From Cardinalis cardinalis (Eukaryota > Chordata > Aves > Passeriformes > Cardinalidae), in contig JACDOX010000364.1 of assembly GCA_014549065.1 (NCBI GenBank), positions 394,869-458,868 of the forward strand: DNA of 64,000 nucleotides, in the 5' to 3' direction. Positions within the stretch are counted from its first letter, which is position 1. Each line of letters begins with the position of its first letter. The position numbers and the translations under genes are program-made. Shown one piece after another: positions 1 through 9,305 of this stretch. The notes below the pieces were generated by a model. That model made no database searches. It saw nothing but the letters and a program-made list of their open reading frames with translations, and was not told the origin of the DNA.

Positions 1-190
1 GGGGACACGGCGGGGCCGGATCGGGGACAGCTGCGGGACCGGGACCGGGACACGGCGGGACCGGGACGGGGACACGGCGGGGCCGGATCAGGGACAGCTG
101 CGGGACCGGCACCCCCGGTGGGGCTGGGACCGGGGACACCAGGGAGTTGGGACGGGACCCCCGGTGGGGCCGGGAGCGGACACGGCGGGG
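1..190. repeat. GC-rich minisatellite at window edge
   Basis: A unit beginning GGGGACACGGCGGGGCCGG recurs at about position 68 with one or two changes, a period near 67 bp. Looser GGGAC/CCGG repeats continue to about 190. It lies just upstream of the first exon of the zinc-finger gene and is probably part of that gene's GC-rich promoter or first intron. Confidence 0.7.
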
Positions 191-391
191 CTGGGACCCC
201 CGGCGGGCCCCGCCGCCCTCAGCTGGGCGCCCCCCGCGTTCCCTCCCGGCTCCCCCAGCCCCGCGGGTTCGCAGCGGTTCCGGGGCGCTGCTGCAGCCCC
301 GCAGAGCCATCCCCTGCTCGGTCGGGTGAATCCCGGCCCTCTGACCCGCCCGTGTTTCCCCCCGGAGCAGGTCCCCTGAAAGCGGCTGGAA

Positions 392-479
392 ATGATCTCC
401 CACATGGATCAGAAGGAGGAACTGTGGTTCTCCCACCTCCGCGCCTACCGAGGGATGTCCGAGAGCAGCACTTGTGCAG
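392..479 (+). CDS. C2H2 zinc-finger gene, 5' coding exon (KRAB B-box-like)
   Basis: The exon encodes 29 residues plus one base from the ATG at 392 and ends at a consensus donor (GCAG|GTAAGG, GT at 480-481). The phase joins exactly to the zinc-finger exon at 2922: the split codon G|CT gives Ala30 and the frame then stays open. The first residues (MISHMDQKEELWF) resemble the end of a KRAB B box (consensus roughly VISQLEQGEEPW), so this is probably a KRAB-type exon. If the exon starts at the upstream acceptor (CAG at 368-370), the same frame reads Val-Pro-stop before Lys-Arg-Leu-Glu-Met. A full KRAB fusion would therefore be broken, and translation would start at Met392. No KRAB A-box exon lies in the window. 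The exon assignment is inference from splice signals and phase; the KRAB likeness is by eye. Confidence 0.6.
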
Positions 480-487
480 GTAAGGGG

Positions 488-580
488 ATCATACAGTCAT
501 ACAATCACTGGGGTTGGGAAAAGCTCACTAAGATCGTGGAGTCTGACCATTAACCCAGCACATCTGTGAACCTGTCNGTG
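488..580 (-). repeat. CR1 LINE 3'-end fragment
   Basis: The stretch starting ATCATACAGTCATACAATCAC, followed by GGTTGGGAAAAGCTC..AAGATCGTGGAGTC, is the reverse complement of the typical avian CR1 3' end (TTTTCCAACC..GATTCTATGAT). It lies a few bases inside the first intron of the zinc-finger gene. The inner boundary is approximate. Confidence 0.65.
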
Positions 581-2921
581 AGGAAAACTGCTCCAGGATT
601 CTGAGCCCGACCAGAATACACAGGATTGGTGATAACAGGATAGACCACTGTCCTCCCAGTGGTCCCTAGCAGCAGCCAGTGCTGGGTCCCAGAGAAGACA
701 CAGGCAGTGCCTGGTNTGTTCCTGGATGCTTTCCCAGGCCCTGGCACTCTGTGACTTCAGAAACTACTGAAGCAGACATGCAACGTCTCATTATCTCACA
801 GCTCTCTCTGTATTTTCTTATTGTCTGAAGTTGTGCATGTTTTAGCATCCTTGACAGCTTGCAGCCAGTAGCTGGACAGCATATTCAGCTGCTTTGTGAG
901 TTGCTGCCTTCTTTAGTTTGCTTTGAAGCTGCCTTCTAATAGCTCACTTCATGTCAGTTGTTCTTAACTCAGAGCAGATGGTGCAGGAGGGATCCCCACC
1001 CACCCCATGGGCCACTTGTGGTTTCACAGTCCTCTGCAATACCCCTATCAGCTGCACCCTTTATCTCCAATGCAGAAGCTGTTCTGTGCCTTGTATTATT
1101 CATGTCATGCTCTGTATCTCCCTCAGCTCTACTGGAATTTCTCTGAAATGGAGGATCCATCCCTGCTCTTGCACACAGTCAGGCTGTGGGGTTTGAGCTG
1201 CAAGGGCACAATTGCATTCTCTTTATTCTCTGTTTTTCCCTGACAATCATTAACATTTGGTGAGCTGTTTTGTCTGCCTGGGAGCTGCAGTTTTTGTCCA
1301 TCTGCTCCAAGGGGTTATTCCAGAATGATGTCAAGAACATCCCGGGCCCATCCATAGAGGAGTCCTCTATAGCAGGTCTTGGTATAGAGGCTGTTCCCCT
1401 CTGCACTTCTTTGTTTAACTGCAGTGAATGTCCTCTGCCATTCCCCTGTCCCCTGGTTGGTCAGCATCACCAGGCTCTGACACAGTTCACAGTCAGCCTT
1501 TGTGTCTGAATGGCAGAATCATAAGCACACCTCCCCTTTCCCTTCCTCCCCACCTCATGAAGGTCATTCATCCCACAGCAGCTGAGTTTCCTTNCCAGTG
1601 TTGGTGAAGGATGAATGTCTTTGAGAAGGCCTTTGGACTCCAGAGCTTCCTTCTGCTAAAATTGGTGACATCTCTGAAGNACTCCAAGTGGATTCTCTTG
1701 AGAAAGAGATCCAAGGGTACATTTAAGGTGATACTGAGGCTTTTCCCCAATGTCTGGACTTACTCTGCTTACCTGGAGCTTGACTCAGATCTTAGCACTG
1801 CCAGTCTTGGGCACATCAGAGGCTTGAGATCAACCCAAATGGCATGGGCTGNGGAAGAACCACACTCTCCCTTGCTTATTAATTTTTTGTCAGTTCAGCC
1901 TTATATTTCCAATGTGAATTCCTGAGCATTGTGAACTTATTCTCCTTTCACTTAAAACACTTCCAGTGAGGTCCTGTCATCATGATTTTGATCAAATCCT
2001 TTACAGAAAACAGGAACAGAGCAACTTCCCAAGCTCCACTGTCAGTAAGTCTGACCCACAGGGCAAGGGCTTCAGGCTGGGCTGCCAGAAGTGTCCTAAT
2101 CCTGTCTTTGGATGTCCCTTTTCCTCCAGATCCCACCTGGATGGAGCAGCTGCAGACACATGGCTATCAAAGTTCCAGTTTGCTTCCAGTTCTGTTGCTC
2201 TCATGGAACAATTTTAAGGAAAACTATATCAAGTGTCAATGCCACGCCAAGCTACTGTAAAAGGCATCTCAGGAGTCACTGTGAAATCACATTGTGNTGT
2301 TTTCTTACACTGCCCAGAAAGAGGAAGATCAGATGTGATCTTAGATCATCTGGGCTGTAATTCTGGACTCTCCTTTCTTAGTTCTGCAGTGCCTCTNCTG
2401 CTCCAAGACAGCACTTTCTCATCCCAGTTCTGTGTGCTCTCCCATGCATCCATGGGAGCACAAAGTTGCCTTTCTTCTGCCTCTAAGACTGGCATAAGCC
2501 ATGTTTGAGGTGTCTGATTTCTTCCCTTAGGCTTCCTTTGGGAGCACCAGCAGCAGCAGATCAGGGATGTTGCCTTTGTTCTGCTGAGCAGGACAGTTCT
2601 TTGTGGCACTTCCATGACTCTCAATTCAGATTTTAATAACTTTTCAGACATCCTAGAAGAGCAGCCATCTTTCTCATTCAAGCACTAAACTTTTACCTCT
2701 TATATGCCAATGATTTCAGTGGATTCAGGTTTTGTCAGAGCACACAGGGCTGTTCCCAGGGTTTGTTCCTGTGAACATACTGAGAAATCCAGTAGTTTGA
2801 AGGGAAATATCAGACTTTCTGTAAGAGTCAATCTGGTGAATCTTTAGAATTTGTTTTTTTTATTTCCCCTGTTTAAAGTTTCTTGTCTGTGACTTCTATC
2901 CAGATTCTCATTTTATTTCAG
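580..2921 (+). other. Intron of the zinc-finger gene
   Basis: This is the rest of the intron between the donor at 480 and the acceptor TTTTATTTCAG ending at 2921. Apart from the CR1 fragment at its start I see no coding exon, RNA gene or recognisable repeat. The open frames here are short and lack flanking splice signals with homology. Confidence 0.5.
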
Positions 2922-4435
2922 CTGAAGATGGGATTGTGAGCAAAAAAGAGAAGAATCCCCACCAGGGCATTCCTGGGCCAGCAGAGCTGGAGGTTTCACT
3001 CTCAGGACTCTCCAAGGAGAACAATTCCCAGAGTCCTGCACAGGACCCAGTCATCCCACAGAGGTCAGGAAGGGTTCAGAGGCCTCTGAAGAAGAGGCAA
3101 AGCCGAGTGATGCTGCGTGGGGAAAGTTTCAGGAAGCTGCCAGATGTTATCCAGCAGAGAAATTCCTCTGTGGGGAGGCTGATGATNTGTGGGGACTGCG
3201 GGAAGAGCTTCCGTGTGGGTTCCAACCTCGTCCAGCACCGGAGGATCCACACTGGAGAGAAACCCTTCCCGTGCACCGAGTGTGGGGAGCGTTTCCGGCA
3301 GCGCTCCCATCTGATCCGGCACCAGAGAATTCACTCGGGGGAGCGGCCCTGCGAGTGCTCCGAGTGCGGCAAGAGCTTCAGCTCCAAGCTGCTCCGCCGC
3401 CAGGTCACCCACAGCGGGGAGAGGCCCTTCGGGTGTGCCGAGGGCGTGAAGAGGCTCTGCGGGAACTCCCAGCTGGTGCGCACCGGGCAGAGGCCCTGCC
3501 CGTGCGGCAGCTGCGGGAGGAGCTTCAGCGTCGGCTCGGCCCTGGCGCGGCACCGGCGGGTGGGCACCGGGGAGAGGCCCTTCGGCTGCACCGAGTGCGG
3601 CAAGAGCTTCAGCCGGAGCTCCGAGCTCACCAAGCACCAGCGGGTGCACATCGGAGAGAAGCCATACAAGTGCTCCGAGTGCGGGAAGAGCTTCACGGTG
3701 AGCTCCCACCTGATCCAGCACCGCCGCTTCCACACCGGGGAGCGCCCCTTGGAGTGCACCGAGTGCNGGAAGAGCTCCCTGCGGCGGTCGGCCCCGCCGC
3801 GGCACCGGCGGGTGCACAGCGGGGAGCGGCCGTACACCTGTACCGACTGCGGCAGGGGATTCGCCGTGAGCTCCGCGCTCCTGCGGCACCGGCACCTCCA
3901 CAGCGCCGGGCAGCCCTGGGCTCGGATCCCCGCGGTCCCGGTGCCCCCGTTCTCTCCACTGACTGCCTGCTCACGGAGCAGGAAGGCTCTTTGTTTGCTG
4001 AGANCGAGTCCTAAAGGAGAGAGGTGCAAGTGGGGGAGAGCCAGTGCGAGGAGCTGGGGGTCTGGAGAGNAGCGGGGACACGGCAGGGGCAGTCGGTGGT
4101 GTTCGGAGGGAAAGCTCTTGGGAAAGAAAGGACGTGCTTTGAAAAGGCTGGAATGTGCTTCGTGTATTTCAGAGGAAGGTAAATNACTCTGTGCCCACAT
4201 GTGGACAATTAATAGACTGAAGCACACGGACCTTCTTAGAGCCTCCAACACTCGCTCAACAAAAGCTCCTGATCTGTGTTCAGAGGCGCTGAGCTCCCTC
4301 ACGCAGCCCAGGGGCTGGAGCCGCAGCCCACAGAAGCCCACGGCCTGGTGCGCTGGCGATCGGTGTGTGCCCGCGGCCCTGCAGGGGCTGTGGGACGGCA
4401 GCTGCGCTGGCTGCCGTTGCTGGAGCCGCCGGTAA
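2922..4435 (+). CDS. C2H2 zinc-finger protein, finger-array exon
   Basis: A sequence-specific DNA-binding, probably nuclear, transcription factor. Numbering from the Met at 392, a basic linker (residues 31-118) precedes nine finger units of 26-28 residues starting at residues 119, 147, 175, 201, 224, 252, 280, 308 and 336, joined by TGEKPF/SGERPC-type linkers. Fingers 1, 2, 6, 7 and 9 have the full C-x2-C-x12-H-x3-H pattern. Finger 3 is two residues short and has lost its first His. Finger 4 has lost its second Cys and both His. Finger 5 ends in Gly instead of His. Finger 8 keeps its ligands but has Pro and Ser at core positions. After finger 9 the frame stays open to TAA at 4433-4435 only if the ambiguous codons NAG (4070) and TNA (4184) are not stops; the natural end could be at either. 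I cannot name an orthologue. In mammals NMRAL1 occupies this side of HMOX2. Confidence 0.8.
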
Positions 4436-5330
4436 AGCCGCCGGTACCGCAGCGCTGCCGCCATGNTCCCTTCTCGGCCGCCCTTTCCGGTTGCCGAGGC
4501 GCGGCGTCGCTTGCGCATGCGCGCATTTGCTCTCCTGCCGCCCTCCAGGGGTGGAGCCTTGGGCTGGGCCGGCCAGGTGAGCATGGGGCGGGGTCAGGGG
4601 TCACCACGTGANTCACCGCCCGCTTCCCACCCATCGGCGCCTTCTGCGCGTGCGCGGCCCCGCGGCCCGCCCGCCTCCGGAGCGGGGTGGTCCTCGCGCG
4701 GCGCCTCCGCCGCCTTCGCCAATCGCCGGCGCGTGCCGTGCGCGGCTCCTGATTGGCCGCGCGGAGCCCCCGGGGCCATAAAGCCGGGCCGGCCGCGCGG
4801 GGCCTTTGTCTGTCCCTGCCGGGGGCCGAGGGCGGCGGCAGCAGCGGTGAGTGCGCGGCGCGTCCCCATGGCAACGCGGCCGGGCCCGCGGGCCGGCCNC
4901 CTCCCCTGGGGCTCACCCGGCGAGGCTCTGCCCGCTCCCGGAGCCGGCTGGGCCGGGGAGCCCTCCCGGGCCGCCTCAGAGCCGTGTTTCCGCGCTGCTG
5001 CTCGCCGGGGCTGGCGCGGCCGACGTGACCGCCCTGGCGCGGACCGTGCCGGGCCAGCCGGGCCCACAGCTCCCGGCCGCGAGCCGTGTGCCTGGGCAGG
5101 GCCGTCCGCAGCCCTCCCTCGTTCTGCCGTGTGTCCCCACAGGCGAGCGGGCGCCTGCCCCGCGGCCGGCGGCGTGTGCCAGCCCGGGCCCTCAGAGCCC
5201 CGCCGGGACCGTGCNCGGCCGCTCGGGAGCGACGCCTGGGCCTGCGGGACCCGGGCCCTGCGCTGCGCGATGGGGCCGCTTGGCTTTCCTTGGCCCCGCA
5301 GCGCTCAGAGAAGCGCTTGGAGAGCGAAGG
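4436..5330 (+). promoter_or_regulatory. HMOX2: CpG-island promoter of HMOX2
   Basis: A dense CpG region holds palindromic NRF1-type sites (TGCGCATGCGC at 4512-4522; TGCGCGTGCGC near 4644), an E-box CACGTG near 4606, a CCAAT box at 4719-4723, an inverted CCAAT (ATTGG) at 4752-4756 and a TATA-like CATAAAG at 4778-4784. The last sits about 30 bp before the likely transcription start of the HMOX2 leader exon. A YY1-like motif (ATGGCGGC, minus strand) lies near 4455-4463, so the island may also fire leftward. The sites are read by eye and their use is inferred. Confidence 0.65.
4808..4846 (+). other. HMOX2: HMOX2 5'UTR exon 1 (predicted)
   Basis: A GC-rich leader ends in GCAGCG|GTGAGTG, a consensus donor at 4847. 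The 5' end is set only by the TATA-like element about 30 bp upstream and is approximate. It would splice to the acceptor ending at 9283, just upstream of the HMOX2 ATG. The exon carries no ATG. Confidence 0.5.
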
Positions 5331-8300
5331 CCTCTTGNTATTCCTCCTTTTCCCTCATTGGCCTTTGTCCTGTTCAAGGCTCAGCACCCACACACCGCAC
5401 TGCATTGCACGTAGCCGCCCCAAGTGCTGTCACTGGCTCTGCTTGGCTGTCCCGGGCACAGCTGGCAGCCGGCATGACCGACANGACCGCCAGGGCAGGC
5501 GCTGGCTGGCTCTCCGCCGGACAAAGGCTGTTTGGTGTGTGTCTGATACAATGTTTTCTTTCTCAGCCCACATCCAGCCCTGAGTTATCCATTGTCTGTT
5601 CCTATAACCAGGGTGAGAAAGTAGTGATGGGCTGGCACAAGTGCCACCAGCACAGGGAAGCACTGGACAAGGTCTTTGAGGTCACCAGGAGCTTCCTTTG
5701 GTCAGTTTGTTGAGGTGCTGAGCTGCAGCTCTAGAAGACAGAAGTGTTTGTGTGGGCATTGCTAGCAGTGTCTGGGACTTGAATTACTGCCTAAATTTAG
5801 GCTGTGTCCAGGTGAAATCTTCCAACTCACCTGGGATCAGATAATGTGGTAATTCAGTCTATGAAGTTCCATTTCCAGCAGCAGCTAGTGCCAAATCTCT
5901 CACCAGAAGGAGATGGAGATGACAATCTCTCCTGCTGGGATTGCCAGGTAACCTCTGGGTTGAGTCTTCAAGCCTCTAGGCCTGGGCTTCTGAGGTTTGT
6001 TTCTGCTGCAGTGATGGTAGGTCCAACCACACTGGGCTCTGTGTGTGGGAAATGCCTTGAAGTTGCATGCAAATTGAACAGCAGATATAAACTCTGTACT
6101 GCCTGGGAGTTACCAAACTTNTCTCAGAGTGCCCAAGCAAATCTAGGGCTTCCAGTGCTCCTTCCCTGCAGCAGCAGTGTCTTGTTCCTTGAAGAGGCTT
6201 GGGATTATTTGGATTAAATGTTTTCCTACCCTGAGAAGAACAGCTGTGCATCTGGGGTGTGCACCTTGGTGAGGAGATGGGTGTAGGGACAAGCTGTACT
6301 CATCTAGATGAGGTGGAGGTGTTTTCTCAGGGGGTTTGAACGCTGTCATTAGGAAAGAAATGTTTGGAATGCTGGGGTGTCCTGTACCAAACCTCCTCCC
6401 CACTCTCCAGCCCTGCTATCCCAAGTGGTAGCTGTTGGATTGCTCCCAGGCTGTGTCTGGGCACTGGGAGGTGCCCTGAACATCAGCCAGGTCCTGGATG
6501 AGCAGAGCTCCCTGCAGCAAATGAAATGGCATTGCAGCCTCTGCAGAGGAGGTGGCACTGCCTGAGCCTCCCCTTGGCGTGTGGGACGTGCCCCCTTTCA
6601 GGGAAACCAGGGCTGTGACCACAGACTGGGCCTTGCAGCTGCCAGTTTTTGAGTAGAAGCCCCGGTGTGTGGTGGTGTGAGACCCGGTGGCTCTGGCTGC
6701 TCTTCCTCCCGGCTCTCAGTGCCCCTGCCCAGGGGAGGGTGGGCTTTGTGCTGGCTTGTCCTGTTGGGATGTGTCTGTGCTAGNCACTGTATCAGGAGGA
6801 ATCTCAGCTTCCACGTTTTCCTGCAGAGTTCTGCCCTCCCCTGGGGCTACAGGGGCTGCTGTTAGCACTGCCATGGAGCAGAACTTGTCAGGCTGAGCCC
6901 TGCAAAACAGGCCAGGGGAAACACAAGTCTGGGAACACACCAAAGGCCTTCGGTGGCTTTTTCTGTGGTAACCCCTGCTCCCAGCAGCAGACTGTGCTCC
7001 TGGGGCAGTCATTCCCATTCCCATTCCCATTGGCTGTGCTTCTGCAGCACCAGTGCCAGGGTTGGCTGGAGGCTGCTGAGGCCCCAGTGGGTGCCCTGTG
7101 TGAACAGGAGTGTGCTCAGGCCGTGGCACTGGCGGCTCTGGTGAGTGAGCAGGTGGTGAGCTCAGGGCCATCTCTGGGGAGCCTTGAGCCATGGCTGCTG
7201 TTAATCCCTGACTTTGAGGCCTGGCCTGGTGTGTTCCTTTGGGCTGGATTTGCTGTCAGCCTTCAGGCCTCCCCCAGGGGATGAGTGTGGCTCCAGTGCT
7301 CTGGAGCTCTGCTCTCAGCAGTGGCTGTTTCAGGCATGTGGAGACAGCACACCTCACCTCCAGGCCTCTGGCTTTCTGGGAATATGAGATAAATTGGAAC
7401 TAGTTTGTCTAGTTTCATTTTGGAATCTGCATCTCCTGGGAAGGTCCTGGGCTGCCGTGAGCAGGGCAGGCAGGGTGTCACAGAGCTGGTGACANTGGCA
7501 GGTGACAAATGCACTGTTCCTCCTGTGCTCAGGCTCCTGGCTGAGCTCTGCTGGCTCGTTTGCCTTTGTGCTTTGGTTTCCTTCCCCACAGTGGGCATTT
7601 CCCACTCTGAAGCTGTGTGGGGAGCGAGGGTGGGTCCCTGGGTTGAGCTGCTGGTGAGTGATCAGCTCACACCTGAGCTGGTTTCTGGCCTGGCCTTTAT
7701 CCTGGGCTGGGGAGGCTGCANGGTGCCATGTCAGGGGAGGGGTGGTGGCATTGTAGGGCTGCCACCCCTTGTGAGCCTGAATGACTTCTGTCCCAGCCCT
7801 GAGCTCCTGGCATCCCAAAACANTGCACTTGGTCAGCCTTCCCCTGGGGAAGCCTCTGTCCCAGGAAAAGATTCTGTGATCACAGAGGAAACCTTCACTG
7901 TGATGAGTGCCCCAGACCCGGTGCTGTGCCTGAGCTGGGGGAGCCTTGGGCTGCACCTGAGCATGGGGCTCAGCCCTGGCTCCTGGTTGGAGTGTGAAGG
8001 ACACTGAGAAACAGGGCTGAAGGCTTTGTTGGCCTCTTCCATGATCAAAGGATCGTGTTCTTTGTGTTCTTGTCCAAGTCCAGAGCATTCATTCTTGCTC
8101 TGTAAAGCTGCTTGAATGCTGCGCGTTGGAAATGTTGTCAAACACTTAGGGCTGTGAAACAGGGCTTAGAAATCTGGGGTGAGGAACTGCAGAGCAATTA
8201 ATTCCTACCTGGTGTGCTTGTGTGAGCTGCTGTGCCAGTGCTGGCCCTGTGCTGAGCAGCTGCTTGCTGGCTCTCCCAGCCCCCTGCTGTGGGCTGAGCA

Positions 8301-9283
8301 CTGAATCCATGGCTGCAGCTGAACTGAAGGGGGTACCACGAGGATGGTTCCCTTGGTGAGTGCTTTCTGAAGAGCCAACATCAGCTCCTTGCTCCTCTCC
8401 CAAGGCTGCCTGGAAGCTGCTGGTGGTGTTGCTCAGCACAAAGCTGATTACAGCTCCATTTTATAAATGAGGGGCCTGGATTTCTGTGCTCAGCCAATGT
8501 AATCCAGGTGTGTCTCGTTCCTGCTCCTGGGTAAGGCTTGTGCATCCTGTTACATCCAAGGAGATTTTATTTCCTTTTGCACATGAGGAGGAGGAGCCCA
8601 GTTACTTATGGGGTTTGAAGTAAATTCTGCCAGGCAGGAGAGGAGGGTGTGAGTGGGAGCAGGAGCTGTCTGCAGCTCACTCTGCTTGGAGAGTGGCCCA
8701 GGAAAGGCAGAGCAGTGAAATCTGNCCCTGCTTTGGAAGTTGCTCCATTCTGTCACAGGGAATGTTCTTGTTTCCCCTGTGAGCTGCCTGACTTCAGAGC
8801 TCAGCTGGCCTAATTCACTGCTTATTTCCAGGGAAGCTTTGTACTGGTGTGGAAATGCTTGTTCTTCCTCTTGAGTGAAGGAGAGGAGCTTCCCTTTCCA
8901 GTTGCTCTGCTCAGAGTGTGACATTGGGGGAAATATTTGGTAGCACCAGGGGAAAGCAGCTGCTCACAAGTCCAGTGCAGATTGCCAACACAGAGCTCTC
9001 ATCTTCAGCCAGGAGCCATCCTGAAGGGGGAAATGGAGTGCAGGCTGCTGTGGTTAATGTTTTGTGAGCTGGGTGTCAATGTTGGGGGTCACCTGAACTG
9101 AACAGGCAAATCTGCATCCTTGGAAGTGCCTGGTGGGAGGTGGAAACAGCCAGAGGCTGCTCCTCACTGCCCTGCCTGGCAGGGCTGCTCAGAGAACTCC
9201 TGGTTGGACTGCTCAGCATTTCACACCCATCCCTTTGCTAAGGCAGCTTCCCCTGAAAGCCCCTCTCTGATTTTGCTTTTCAG
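4847..9283 (+). other. HMOX2: HMOX2 intron 1
   Basis: This 4.4 kb stretch lies between the predicted leader exon and the first coding exon. It contains a short CCCATT run near 7012-7039 but no recognisable gene or full-length transposable element. The many short open frames are GC-driven. The acceptor at its end is TTTTGCTTTTCAG. Confidence 0.5.
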
Positions 9284-9305
9284 ACTGATCCCAGCAGTGG
9301 CCACA

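Noticed and set aside
3065..4584. Long minus-strand open frames (278 and 417 codons) over the zinc-finger exon
   Set aside because: They are antisense shadows of a GC-rich finger array, with repetitive Leu/Gly/Pro or Arg/Cys content, no homology and no splice logic.
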